A DNA stretch of 58,555 bases from a virus. Positions 28,365 through 35,935 of the stretch are shown here, piece after piece (position 1 is the first letter of the stretch; each line of letters starts with the position of its first letter). Under the pieces are notes generated by a model that saw nothing but the letters and a program-made list of their open reading frames with translations, made no database searches and was not told the DNA's origin. Location: the IMG/VR virus record IMGVR_UViG_3300002835_000216, positions 1 to 58,555 of that record. One strand, 5' to 3'. A program made the position numbers and the translations under genes.

Positions 28365-28486
28365 ATATAATAGAAGCATTTTTAGTAATGTCCTCTTTAA
28401 TTTGGGCTTGTTATACATTGTTTTCTTCATTATATTCACCATCAAATAAATGTAAAACTAAATGTAAATGTAATTGTTATGAGTAA
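28361..28486 (+). CDS. Small membrane protein with Cys-rich tail
   Basis: 41 aa: one membrane helix (about 4-26) and a short tail with four cysteines alternating with Lys and Asn (CKTKCKCNCYE). No signal-peptidase II lipobox in the usual place. Function unknown; the tail could bind metal or form disulfides. Confidence 0.55.
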   Translation: MNIIEAFLVMSSLIWACYTLFSSLYSPSNKCKTKCKCNCYE

Positions 28487-28613
28487 AGTATCAGCTAAAG
28501 CACGTTATGAGGCTTTTTCAGAATGGTTTAAATGGGCACAAAACAAGTATCCATCTATGAAGAAAAAGAAAAAAGCCCGCCCTGACTATATGATGGGGAA
28601 TGAGGAATACTAA
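28479..28613 (+). CDS. Hypothetical small protein
   Basis: 44 aa starting with the GTTATG context inside the end of the previous gene. Aromatic helix (AFSEWFKWAQNKY), Lys run, then ARPDYMMGNEEY. Unrecognised. Confidence 0.5.
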   Translation: MSKVSAKARYEAFSEWFKWAQNKYPSMKKKKKARPDYMMGNEEY

Positions 28614-28626
28614 GATAATTAACTCT

Positions 28627-28779
28627 ATGTTAGAATTGCTCTTTACATTACCTGATGAGCAATTAGCAGAGATTCTTATTGAACAGCCTGAATTAATGAG
28701 CACAATCTGTATTGGGGCGTCTATAGAGCTTTATGAGATAGAAGAAAAATCTAAAGTAATAATAAATGGCCAAGCCTAA
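28627..28779 (+). CDS. Hypothetical small acidic protein
   Basis: 50 aa, acidic and helical (LPDEQLAEILIEQPELMS). Overlaps the next gene by 14 nt. Unrecognised; codon and context fit with neighbours support it weakly. Confidence 0.5.
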   Translation: MLELLFTLPDEQLAEILIEQPELMSTICIGASIELYEIEEKSKVIINGQA

Positions 28780-28993
28780 AGATTATATAGGACCGTTAGT
28801 TATTGTTTGGAAAACATCTGAGAGATCTAACGCCCAAACTAAAATTAAAAAATCGGCCAACTACAACTTAGACTATTTTCTTAAAATAGATGCCACAATT
28901 CCAGGTATACCTAAAGACGCTATTATTTTAGAATTAGGCATTGGAAACAAATTATTTAATAGTTGGAAAGACAAATATAAGATTTCTGATTAA
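28766..28993 (+). CDS. Hypothetical protein
   Basis: 75 aa, unrecognised, soluble; N-terminus AKPKDYIGPLVIVWKTSER. Last gene before a host-type promoter. Confidence 0.55.
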   Translation: MAKPKDYIGPLVIVWKTSERSNAQTKIKKSANYNLDYFLKIDATIPGIPKDAIILELGIGNKLFNSWKDKYKISD

Positions 28994-28996
28994 ATG

Positions 28997-29028
28997 TTTG
29001 GTTACACTAAAAATAGATGTTATATTTA
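28997..29028 (+). promoter_or_regulatory. Host-type promoter (TTTG-N20-TATATTTA)
   Basis: TTTG at 28997-29000 and TATATTTA at 29021-29028 with a 20-nt spacer, 18 nt upstream of the ATG at 29047. Same architecture as the other promoters of this window. Confidence 0.75.
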
Positions 29029-29046
29029 GCATGTTAAATAAGAGTT

Positions 29047-29277
29047 ATGAAAAAAGAAAAAGGTATTTTAACCCGAACGTACAAGCAAGCTAAAACTGCT
29101 ATTGAAAATGGTCATATGGATAAAGCCCGTGACTTATTTGATTTTGGAATTATGCATGTTGCTGATAAACGTTACAAAGATGGGTTAGCAGTAGATGATA
29201 AAATCGAGAAAGTTAAAGTAGGTGTTTGGCTTGAACGTTTTTGGTATGGTTTAGAAAATAACAATTTACTCCTTTAA
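29047..29277 (+). CDS. Hypothetical protein
   Basis: 76 aa, first gene behind the promoter at 28997. Helical, charged (QAKTAIENGHMDKARDLFDFG resembles a TPR-like helix pair). Family not recognised. Confidence 0.6.
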   Translation: MKKEKGILTRTYKQAKTAIENGHMDKARDLFDFGIMHVADKRYKDGLAVDDKIEKVKVGVWLERFWYGLENNNLLL

Positions 29278-29279
29278 TT

Positions 29280-29549
29280 ATGAAATTTCTTGAATTAACT
29301 GCATTTGGTAATAAACGCAAACACTTTATTGCCCTTAAATCAATCGCTGACATTGATTTTCAAGACAAATATTCTACAATTGTCTTAAGTAATGGCCATC
29401 AGCTTAATGTAACTGAAACTGAGTATGATATTAAAAATATGATCCAAAACTTAGATGGTATCATTATAGACCCATTTTACTATACAGATATAACTGGTAG
29501 TGACACTTGGAGTATGTCATCTTATGATGAGGATAATTTACCTTTCTAA
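29280..29549 (+). CDS. Hypothetical beta-rich protein
   Basis: 89 aa. FLELTAFGNKRKHFIALKSIADIDF ... STIVLSNGHQLNVTET has the short strand pattern of FlbD-like or SH3-barrel proteins; only a resemblance. Followed by a TAATG junction. Confidence 0.55.
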   Translation: MKFLELTAFGNKRKHFIALKSIADIDFQDKYSTIVLSNGHQLNVTETEYDIKNMIQNLDGIIIDPFYYTDITGSDTWSMSSYDEDNLPF

Positions 29550-29833
29550 TGGCTGAGAAAAGAGGTAACTTAGTTAAATTAAAATATGATTTCAAAGAAG
29601 CTTTATGCTGTGAAGTTAATTTTGATGGTGATAAATGGGCTCGAGTTACAGCCCGTGAGTTTAGAAGCTGGAATGGTAAAAGACGTATTTTAAATGTTGA
29701 CAATCCTAGTAAACCCTATTATGAAGAATATGTGGGTCCAGTTTATTATTTTGGGACCAATAATATTAATGAAAAACCTAAAAAACATGGTTTGGTTTTC
29801 TACCAAGAACAAGATCCAAGAGCAAAAAAGTGA
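29549..29833 (+). CDS. Hypothetical protein
   Basis: 94 aa, unrecognised, soluble; contains ARVTAREFRSWNGKRRIL and a KPYYEEYVGPVYYFG tract. TAATG-coupled to the upstream gene. Confidence 0.55.
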   Translation: MAEKRGNLVKLKYDFKEALCCEVNFDGDKWARVTAREFRSWNGKRRILNVDNPSKPYYEEYVGPVYYFGTNNINEKPKKHGLVFYQEQDPRAKK

Positions 29834-29948
29834 TTTAGATTTTACCCCTAAATTCAAAATTACTTACCCTGAAGGTTGGCATGAACGTCAAACAATGTCT
29901 GTAAAAGATAAATGTGATCATTTTAATAATTGGGCCTCTAAACTATAG
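29787..29948 (+). CDS. Hypothetical small protein
   Basis: About 53 aa from the ATG at 29787, overlapping the previous gene by 47 nt. The part beyond the overlap (FKITYPEGWHERQ, DKCDHFNNWASKL) looks protein-like. The true start is uncertain. Confidence 0.4.
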   Translation: MVWFSTKNKIQEQKSDLDFTPKFKITYPEGWHERQTMSVKDKCDHFNNWASKL

Positions 29949-29950
29949 TT

Positions 29951-30064
29951 ATGGATACAGATTTTGAAGATTTTACAGACCATGAAAATGAAAATACCAA
30001 ACAAAAGGAGAGATACAGACGAGGGACATTTAGCGAGTCTGATTCGGAGGAAGATGATTACTAA
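29951..30064 (+). CDS. Small acidic protein
   Basis: 37 aa, Asp/Glu-rich at both ends (DTDFEDFTDHENE, SDSEEDDY) with a basic middle. Start has the GTTATG context. It is preferred over an overlapping frame (29964-30152), which lacks such a start and runs through a hairpin. Confidence 0.45.
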   Translation: MDTDFEDFTDHENENTKQKERYRRGTFSESDSEEDDY

Positions 30065-30109
30065 GGTAAAATCTAGTAAGAAAGATTATAATAGAAAAAA
30101 TAAAAATTG

Positions 30110-30127
30110 GAGGGGCGAGAGCCCCTC
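30110..30127 (+). terminator. Hairpin with GNRA loop (GAGA)
   Basis: GAGGGGC and GCCCCTC form a 7-bp stem around GAGA, followed by ATTATATTTATT. The T-run is weak, so it may be a terminator or a stabilising 3' end. Confidence 0.5.
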
Positions 30128-30131
30128 ATTA

Positions 30132-30139
30132 TATTTATT
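30132..30139 (+). promoter_or_regulatory. TATTTATT motif 2 nt before ATG
   Basis: TATTTATT ends 2 nt before the ATG at 30142; variant of the octamer found close to other starts. Confidence 0.3.
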
Positions 30140-30141
30140 GC

Positions 30142-30339
30142 ATGTACATTAATTGGATATTAAATTACTTAATAGTAGGAATATTATTTCAATGGTTTAT
30201 GTATTGGGTTTCTACAAAACTAGATTCTGAATATTTATTTAATCACGCTGAAAGGATAATGTTAATATTTATTTGGCCAATTGGTATGGTGGGATTTATT
30301 ACTAATATTATAAAAGGATTTTTTAGTAAAAATGAGTAG
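30142..30339 (+). CDS. Small membrane protein
   Basis: 65 aa with two membrane helices (about 4-24 and 38-58) and a short charged loop between (KLDSEYLFNHAER). Unrecognised. It ends with overlap into the next ORF. Confidence 0.6.
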   Translation: MYINWILNYLIVGILFQWFMYWVSTKLDSEYLFNHAERIMLIFIWPIGMVGFITNIIKGFFSKNE

Positions 30340-30505
30340 AATAGAAGAAGTTTTATATAAAGCTTATAAAAAAAATCTTTATTATGAGACTATGTCTTTA
30401 GCCCAAGAAATACAATCTATCAATCCTGTAATGACCCAGATAGATAGGTATGAAACAGCTTATAGACAAGCTAAACAACAACGTAAAACTAATAAAAAGA
30501 AATGA
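30332..30505 (+). CDS. Hypothetical small protein
   Basis: 57 aa, helical, basic C-terminus (AYRQAKQQRKTNKKK). Overlaps the previous gene by 8 nt and the next by 4 nt (ATGA). Function unknown. Confidence 0.5.
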   Translation: MSRIEEVLYKAYKKNLYYETMSLAQEIQSINPVMTQIDRYETAYRQAKQQRKTNKKK

Positions 30506-30741
30506 CACTCACAGCATTTATCATAAGTGTACTTTGGATTTTAACCTTGATAATAGCGTTTTCTTTATTTTTACAAGTAATTGAGCTTAAAGCAGGTCAA
30601 AAATCCTTGGACCAACAAATTAGTGATTTAAGAAAACAGGTACATAAAAACCAACACAACATCGAAAATATCCAAAAATCGGATTACATTCAAAACTTAA
30701 ACCAACAGGCATCTGTCTCAAAACACCTTATTAAAGGGTAA
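30502..30741 (+). CDS. Membrane-anchored coiled-coil protein
   Basis: 79 aa: N-terminal membrane helix (about 4-26) then a predicted coiled coil (LKAGQKSLDQQISDLRKQVHK). The layout is like an i-spanin or a membrane-tethered accessory protein; not assignable. Confidence 0.55.
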   Translation: MTLTAFIISVLWILTLIIAFSLFLQVIELKAGQKSLDQQISDLRKQVHKNQHNIENIQKSDYIQNLNQQASVSKHLIKG

Positions 30742-30763
30742 AACTATAGAAAATATTTACCAA

Positions 30764-30795
30764 TTTGGCTTCCTAAGATTTCTTACGTATATTTA
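30764..30795 (+). promoter_or_regulatory. Host-type promoter for DNA ligase
   Basis: TTTG 30764-30767, TATATTTA 30788-30795, spacer 20 nt, 22 nt before the ligase ATG. Confidence 0.75.
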
Positions 30796-30817
30796 AATGT
30801 AAGTAAAAATAAAAGTT

Positions 30818-31906
30818 ATGATGTTTAATTCGATTTACAAACGAGCAGTTAATGGTAAAATTAACCAATGGACTGTTGAGGTAGAGGATAACCAATACCG
30901 AACAATTTCAGGTTACCATGATGGGGTTCAAACCACATCTGAATGGACTGTATGTGAAGGAAAAAATATCAGTAAGAAAAACGAGACCACACCAGCCCAA
31001 CAAGCAATGGCTGAGGCTGAAGCTTTATATCGCAAACGTAAAGAGTTAGGTTATTTTGAAGATATAAATGACTGTGATAAACAAGTCTATTTCCAGCCCA
31101 TGTTAGCCAAGGATTGGAATAATGAAAAAGGTAAAGTAAAATACCCTATCTTCACTCAGCCTAAATTAGATGGCATTCGTTGTATTGTAAAAAGTGATGG
31201 AATGTGGAGTCGTAATGGTAAACCAATTGTATCCGCTCCTCATATTTTTGAGTCACTGAAGCCTTTATTTGAATCAAATCCTGATCTAATATTTGATGGT
31301 GAATTATATGCTGATAAGTACTCTAATGATTTTAATGCTATCTGTTCAATAGTTAAAAAAACTAAACCAACACAACAAGATCTATTAGATAGTGCTAATG
31401 TAATCCAATACCATATCTATGACTTGCCTAGTCATGATGATGTGTTTACATCACGTTATAAAGCGCTTATAAACTTGGAACTACCAAAAACATGCGTTGT
31501 GGTCGCAACTGAGCAGGTAGACCATATAAATGATGTATTTGGGTACTATGAGGACTACATCGCAGCAGGTTATGAAGGTCAAATGTTACGACTGGATAAC
31601 CATTATGAAAATAAACGTTCTAAATCATTATTGAAACATAAATCATTCATTGATGAAGAATATACCATCTTAGATATTGTTGAGGGTGTAGGTAATAAAA
31701 CAGGAATGGTTGGTTCGTTTGTATTTAAAAATAAAGCAGGCAAAACATTTAACTCATCACCTAAATTCAACTGGGAGGTATGTACTGAAATGTGGAACAA
31801 CCGTCACGAGTTGATCGGTAAAGAAGCAACAGTGAAATACTTTAACTTAACTCCAGATGGTGTTCCACGATTCCCTTATGTAATCGCTATTCGTAATTAC
31901 GAGTGA
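30818..31906 (+). CDS. ATP-dependent DNA ligase
   Basis: 362 aa. The nucleotidyltransferase motif QPKLDGIR (114-121; K116 receives AMP) and DGELY (160-164) are motifs I and III; EGQMLR and the LLKHKSFIDEEYTI tract (motifs IV-V) follow, then an OB-fold. It seals nicks during replication and repair, like T4 gp30 though smaller. An 80-residue N-terminal extension with a WTVEV-like beta region precedes the catalytic core. Own promoter at 30764; start is GTTATGATG (ATG at 30818 or 30821). Confidence 0.92.
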   Translation: MMFNSIYKRAVNGKINQWTVEVEDNQYRTISGYHDGVQTTSEWTVCEGKNISKKNETTPAQQAMAEAEALYRKRKELGYFEDINDCDKQVYFQPMLAKDWNNEKGKVKYPIFTQPKLDGIRCIVKSDGMWSRNGKPIVSAPHIFESLKPLFESNPDLIFDGELYADKYSNDFNAICSIVKKTKPTQQDLLDSANVIQYHIYDLPSHDDVFTSRYKALINLELPKTCVVVATEQVDHINDVFGYYEDYIAAGYEGQMLRLDNHYENKRSKSLLKHKSFIDEEYTILDIVEGVGNKTGMVGSFVFKNKAGKTFNSSPKFNWEVCTEMWNNRHELIGKEATVKYFNLTPDGVPRFPYVIAIRNYE

Positions 31907-31938
31907 TTTGGCTACCCAAAATATCTTTTATATATTTA
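31907..31938 (+). promoter_or_regulatory. Host-type promoter
   Basis: TTTG 31907-31910, TATATTTA 31931-31938, spacer 20 nt; drives 31960 and probably the metallophosphatase. Confidence 0.75.
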
Positions 31939-31959
31939 AACATAATTAAAAAATAAGTT

Positions 31960-32079
31960 ATGAAAGAAGTTTATGAAATGCTTAACCTGTATGAGTATTA
32001 TCTCAATCAAGGGATGATTGTTTTGGCTATGGAATACAAGAACCAGGCCGATATGCTAATGTCTAAATTGGAAGCGTAA
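31960..32079 (+). CDS. Hypothetical small protein
   Basis: 39 aa, helical (EMLNLYEYYLNQGMIVLAMEYKN is a likely amphipathic helix pair). First gene behind a promoter, with the AATAAGTTATG start context; TAATG junction to the next microprotein. Confidence 0.5.
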   Translation: MKEVYEMLNLYEYYLNQGMIVLAMEYKNQADMLMSKLEA

Positions 32080-32147
32080 TGTGGGTATTTGGTATTATTG
32101 TGGTTTGGATTTTGTTGGAAATTTTGGGTGAAATTAAACGGAAATGA
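32079..32147 (+). CDS. Membrane microprotein
   Basis: 22 aa: one membrane helix (FGIIVVWILLEILG) and a basic end. TAATG and ATGA couple it to both neighbours, which supports its translation. Confidence 0.4.
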   Translation: MWVFGIIVVWILLEILGEIKRK

Positions 32148-32878
32148 AAACAGTTTTTCTTGGAGATACACACGGTCGTTCCATCTGGAAAGATATTATT
32201 AAAGCAGAAAACCCTGACCGGGTTATCTTCTGGGGAGATTACTTTGACTCATTTAATATTCCAGGTGTATCTCAGATTCGTAACTTCAAAGACATTATCG
32301 AGTTCAAAGAGAACACTGATAAAGAAGTTATCATGTTGATTGGTAATCACGATCACCATTACATGGATGCTGGTGAGGCTTATAGTGGTCACCAAGCAGC
32401 ATTGCATTGGGATATTCATGATGTGTTGAAGCAGAATAAACATCATTTGCAAGTTGCTTACCAACTCAATAACATAATCTGTACTCACGCAGGATTGAGT
32501 CCTGTATGGTTGAGCCATTGCTTGCCTGGTTGGCAACATGAAAATGTAGTTGAACTTGTAAACGATCTATTCAAATACCACCCAAAACGATTCAATTTTA
32601 GTCAAGCTGGTTGGGATCCTTACGGTGATGATGAATCACAAGGTCCATTTTGGATTCGCCCTAGAGCTTTAATGAGATCTAATAAGGGTGAGAAAGGATT
32701 TAAGAAGAAATATATTCAAATAGTAGGACATACTCAAGTAACCAATATCATAGATTCTTTTGAAACTACTAAAAAGTCAATGGGTGGTAAATACTATCTG
32801 ATTGATGCTCAAGAAACCAATGGTTATGTTGTTTATCAAGATGGACAATTGATACCCTCTATAATTGATATTATGTAA
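32144..32878 (+). CDS. Calcineurin-like metallophosphatase
   Basis: 244 aa. GDTHGR (7-12), GDYFD, GNHDH, CTHAG and GHTQ are the five metal-binding motifs of PPP/lambda-phosphatase-like enzymes. Substrate may be phosphoprotein or a nucleotide; phage lambda encodes a similar protein phosphatase. ATGA-coupled to the microprotein upstream. Confidence 0.88.
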   Translation: MKTVFLGDTHGRSIWKDIIKAENPDRVIFWGDYFDSFNIPGVSQIRNFKDIIEFKENTDKEVIMLIGNHDHHYMDAGEAYSGHQAALHWDIHDVLKQNKHHLQVAYQLNNIICTHAGLSPVWLSHCLPGWQHENVVELVNDLFKYHPKRFNFSQAGWDPYGDDESQGPFWIRPRALMRSNKGEKGFKKKYIQIVGHTQVTNIIDSFETTKKSMGGKYYLIDAQETNGYVVYQDGQLIPSIIDIM

Positions 32879-32881
32879 GTC

Positions 32882-33385
32882 ATGGATAGATTCATGTATT
32901 TAAAAGCATTTTGTTCGCCATTCAAGCGACCTTCCCTTAGATGGTACTTTGGGAAGGTTGCTATTGGTGTTCCTTATTTTTTACCTCGCAAATGGGTTAA
33001 GGATCCTAATCAACCAGGGTATAGAATATCTGTACCTAGAAAGGTTGGATTCGATCATTGTAGTTTAGGATGGAAAACAAAATGGACTGAGACTGACTAT
33101 CGCTATGAATACTCTCCAATCCTATCATTTGTATTCTTCAAGTGGCAGATTGCAGTAACAGTTTGGACTTCACACCCAGACCCTTACTGGACAGCGTTCT
33201 TGTTTTACTATTACAAGACCAAAGGAACTCGGCATGAACGAATTGAGCAATGTAAGAAAGAGTTCCCACTCATATTTACTAGCTACAAACCAGGTAAACC
33301 AAAGGAGAAAATAAACTATTATGATATTATCTTAAAAGAAAAGTATAATGGTAAAAAGATTAAATCGACAACAAAAGAAAGATAA
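32882..33385 (+). CDS. Hypothetical phage protein
   Basis: 167 aa, very aromatic (Trp, Tyr, Phe) and basic: SLRWYFGKVAIGVPYFLPRKW, SWKTKW-like tract, FYYYKTKGTRHERIEQCK. I recall similar proteins in other large phages but know no function. Overlaps the next gene by 38 nt. Confidence 0.6.
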   Translation: MDRFMYLKAFCSPFKRPSLRWYFGKVAIGVPYFLPRKWVKDPNQPGYRISVPRKVGFDHCSLGWKTKWTETDYRYEYSPILSFVFFKWQIAVTVWTSHPDPYWTAFLFYYYKTKGTRHERIEQCKKEFPLIFTSYKPGKPKEKINYYDIILKEKYNGKKIKSTTKER

Positions 33386-33653
33386 AGCAATTAAAGACCT
33401 TATCAATCAAATGTTTATTATTGCGGGCCATAATGTTACCTATGATGATATTGTAGGGGTTGAGCAATGGTTCAACAAATACACTATGACTGTTGAACAA
33501 GGTGAAGAATTTAAGAAGTGGGGTAAGCAATACCTTATGAAAAATCTTCAAATGCGAGCAGCTGCTGCTGAAAAAGAAATGATGTGGTTTAATGTAATGT
33601 GGGGATTGACTTACAGTAACTGGGAAGAATATCATAAACTAGATAAAAAATGA
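33348..33653 (+). CDS. Hypothetical protein
   Basis: 101 aa, unrecognised; helical with an N-terminal basic segment (NRQQKKDKAIKDL). Large overlap with the upstream gene, ATGA with the downstream one. Confidence 0.55.
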   Translation: MVKRLNRQQKKDKAIKDLINQMFIIAGHNVTYDDIVGVEQWFNKYTMTVEQGEEFKKWGKQYLMKNLQMRAAAAEKEMMWFNVMWGLTYSNWEEYHKLDKK

Positions 33654-33796
33654 GAATAGAACGTTACGAACAATCTTACGAGTTTGTTGTTTTACCTAGC
33701 ATCAAATTTGTCTATGATAAAATCCTATTTGGATATTACTGTGTGGATATTATTTGGGGTCGTTGGGGATTTTCATTATCTTGGGGACATAAATAA
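33650..33796 (+). CDS. Hypothetical small protein
   Basis: 48 aa, aromatic and beta-prone (SYEFVVLPSIKFVYDKILFG, WGRWGFSLSWGHK). ATGA-coupled upstream; unknown function. Confidence 0.5.
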   Translation: MRIERYEQSYEFVVLPSIKFVYDKILFGYYCVDIIWGRWGFSLSWGHK

Positions 33797-33798
33797 AA

Positions 33799-34047
33799 AT
33801 GCTAATGACTGAGGAAATTTTCAAAGAGCTCAACTTCGAACGCATCAAAGTATCGACTGAGGAGTCAGGTGCTGCTCCTTTCCACTACTACACCTTAGAT
33901 ATTGGAGACATTTGCCTTATTAGTAATTCTAGTGATGAAGCCGAAAAGGAAGGATGGTATTGCTCCATCTTTGACTCAATGACTTTAAAAATTAAAGGTG
34001 AAGGTGATTTGAGAGCGTTAGTAGATATTCTAAAACTCAACTCATGA
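33799..34047 (+). CDS. Hypothetical protein
   Basis: 82 aa, unrecognised, acidic; ATGs at 33799 and 33805 are both possible starts. Contains a LISNSSDEAEKEGWYCSIFDS tract suggesting a small alpha/beta fold. Confidence 0.55.
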   Translation: MLMTEEIFKELNFERIKVSTEESGAAPFHYYTLDIGDICLISNSSDEAEKEGWYCSIFDSMTLKIKGEGDLRALVDILKLNS

Positions 34048-34196
34048 GACAGAATTTAAATGAGCAGCAAAACTGGGTTGTGGTAGAGATACCTAACCTG
34101 GTTCCTCATTATTTTAATACATTTGAAGAGGCTCTAAATAATGCAATTAAAGGTCACTTGATGACTGAAACATATTACAAGTACCATTATGAATAA
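34044..34196 (+). CDS. Hypothetical small protein
   Basis: 50 aa, ATGA-coupled upstream and overlapping thyX by 8 nt. Sequence WVVVEIPNLVPHYFNTFEEAL is beta then helix. Function unknown. Confidence 0.5.
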   Translation: MRQNLNEQQNWVVVEIPNLVPHYFNTFEEALNNAIKGHLMTETYYKYHYE

Positions 34197-34818
34197 CAAA
34201 ACAAACATAGTAGAACTCATTGGTCACTACGGCAATGATTTAATCCATGCCAGTAGTGCTTGGACTAGCACCTCTCGAGACCTAACAGAAGAAAAGATTG
34301 CTCGAGTTCCTAAACTGCTTAAAATGCTAGCGACAGAAGGACACCACACTCCTTTTGAGAAATCGTCACTACACTTTTTAGTAACAGTAGATCAGGCAAC
34401 ACATATCCACTTACTGAAACATCGTATTGGAGTTTCTATCAACGGAGAGTCTGCTCGATATAAAGAACTTAAGGAGGATAAAATGTATTTACCTTACGAT
34501 TGGAGCAATACTTGGTTAAATAAACTTGAAACTTATACTAATGAAGGTAATAAGTTATATCATGAAGCTCTTGAATACTTTACTCCAATCTTAGGACGTA
34601 AACGTGCTAAAGAATCTGCTCGCTTCTTCAAAGCATTCAATAGTCAAATCACAATGGATATTATGTTCAACTGGAGGAGCTTCTATCACTTCCAGCAACT
34701 AAGAAATAGCGAACATGCCCAGGTAGAAGTTAAATTATTAGCCCAAGATATGCTTGACCAAGTAAAAGCTATTGAAGGTAATCCTTTTAAATATACAATA
34801 GAGGGTTTTGGATTATAA
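34189..34818 (+). CDS. thyX: Flavin-dependent thymidylate synthase ThyX
   Basis: 209 aa. KHRIGVSINGESARY (from K77) is the ThyX signature, in a variant form: KHR instead of RHR and eight rather than seven residues before the Ser. Also present are TEGHHTPFEKSS at the N-terminus and FFKAFNSQITMDIMFNWRSFYHFQQLRNS near the C-terminus. The enzyme makes dTMP from dUMP with FAD and methylene-tetrahydrofolate. It fits a phage that boosts dNTP supply. Confidence 0.9.
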   Translation: MNNKTNIVELIGHYGNDLIHASSAWTSTSRDLTEEKIARVPKLLKMLATEGHHTPFEKSSLHFLVTVDQATHIHLLKHRIGVSINGESARYKELKEDKMYLPYDWSNTWLNKLETYTNEGNKLYHEALEYFTPILGRKRAKESARFFKAFNSQITMDIMFNWRSFYHFQQLRNSEHAQVEVKLLAQDMLDQVKAIEGNPFKYTIEGFGL

Positions 34819-34947
34819 ACAAATGAAACTAGAAGTAGTAATTAAACTTCCCTTATCAAACTAAAATAAAGAAACCTCTATTAATTAAGATAGAATCAAT
34901 CTATATAACAACCTCCTAACATATTTAAAGCCCTACATATTTTCTAA

Positions 34948-34955
34948 TATTTATA
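34948..34955 (+). promoter_or_regulatory. TATTTATA motif 4 nt before adhesin start
   Basis: TATTTATA ends 4 nt before ATG 34960, first gene of the tail-fibre block. If it is a -10 element the transcript would begin about at the ATG. The rest of 34819-34947 has no gene or other signal I can see. Confidence 0.45.
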
Positions 34956-34959
34956 ATAT

Positions 34960-35694
34960 ATGGCAACATCATACGGAGGACCAGTTTATACAAGCGTATC
35001 CCAAGTTACAGGACCAACAGGATGGTATCCTATTAGATTATCTAATGGGACAGCTATGGTTTATATCAACCAAGACTATGATGGTGGTGGTTGGGTGTTA
35101 GTTGGAGCTAACCGTATTAATACTGGTGGTATGACCAATTTAGAGTATTATGATGCGGTTAACAGTTGTAATTATAGAAATTCTCAAAACCAAGTCCAGG
35201 TAACTACTAGTACTAGTTTAAGTGATGTAAATGCTTTTGTTGGAGTTAATTATTGGCAAGAATTAGCAGGTAGATTAACTGCTAATAGAATTACAGTAGT
35301 TCAATATGTGTCTACTTCAGTTGTAGGTTTGAATGCTACAGGATCACATAATAAGCGTTATAGATGGAGAGGTTCATTTAGTAATGCAACCTATACTTTT
35401 AATGCCTCAACTTTTACTTGGACTAATGTTGAAGGGCTGAGTGATGAAACTGGAACCGGAGCTCCTGGTTTCTTTAGTTATCACGCTGCTAATGGATTCC
35501 CACTAACTACTTATGATAACTACGGGTATTGGAACGCTTGTGCTACCTATTACACTAACCAAGGATTCTGGTATGGAAGTTGCTGGTCAGGAAATATTTG
35601 GGGTGGTGGGCCTGGTAATTATTATCAAGATGCTTATTATTGGGATAGTTCAGGAGGTGATTATTGGAATTATGGAGCAGTTTATATTAAATAA
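34960..35694 (+). CDS. Fibrinogen-like-domain adhesin (putative tail fibre tip)
   Basis: 244 aa. INQDYDGGGWVLVGANR matches the start of fibrinogen-related domains (CD-DGGGWT), and the C-terminal NACATYYTNQGFWYGSCWSG matches the calcium/ligand-pocket Cys region (CA...FWY..C..N). Such domains bind acetylated sugars in animals. Chains of Asn, Gly, Ser, Thr and Tyr are typical of phage tail adhesins. It opens the adhesin block, so it is probably a receptor-binding protein. Confidence 0.75.
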   Translation: MATSYGGPVYTSVSQVTGPTGWYPIRLSNGTAMVYINQDYDGGGWVLVGANRINTGGMTNLEYYDAVNSCNYRNSQNQVQVTTSTSLSDVNAFVGVNYWQELAGRLTANRITVVQYVSTSVVGLNATGSHNKRYRWRGSFSNATYTFNASTFTWTNVEGLSDETGTGAPGFFSYHAANGFPLTTYDNYGYWNACATYYTNQGFWYGSCWSGNIWGGGPGNYYQDAYYWDSSGGDYWNYGAVYIK

Positions 35695-35700
35695 AAGATT

Positions 35701-35934
35701 ATGCCAAGAAATACTCAATTAAAACCCATGAAACTTGTAATGTCTCGTAGTAGTGAAACTACTTGGGATATGGTTGTAACTATTATTGAAGATGGAAGTT
35801 TAATAGTTAGTGAACTTAATTTACTTTTACTCCCAGAAATGCTCAATAAAGAATATTTTGATAACTGGCAAAATCAATTAGAGCATTCCCCAGTTCTTAA
35901 TATTGTAGAAACAGAAAGAATTAATTTACCTTAA
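35701..35934 (+). CDS. Hypothetical protein in adhesin block
   Basis: 77 aa, unrecognised. TWDMVVTIIEDGSLIVSELNLLLLPEM is beta-rich; 6 nt after the adhesin and 1 nt before the first LamG gene, so likely a virion or assembly protein. Confidence 0.6.
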   Translation: MPRNTQLKPMKLVMSRSSETTWDMVVTIIEDGSLIVSELNLLLLPEMLNKEYFDNWQNQLEHSPVLNIVETERINLP

Positions 35935-35935
35935 A

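Noticed and set aside
29964-30152. 62-aa frame overlapping 29951
   Set aside because: Starts without the usual context and runs through the GAGA hairpin; the 37-aa acidic ORF starts at GTTATG.
34823-34864. 13-codon ORF after thyX
   Set aside because: Too short and without promoter or start context.
35513-35722. 69-aa ORF within the adhesin gene
   Set aside because: Lies wholly inside the fibrinogen-like CDS and its frame is a shadow with Gly/Ile-rich low complexity.
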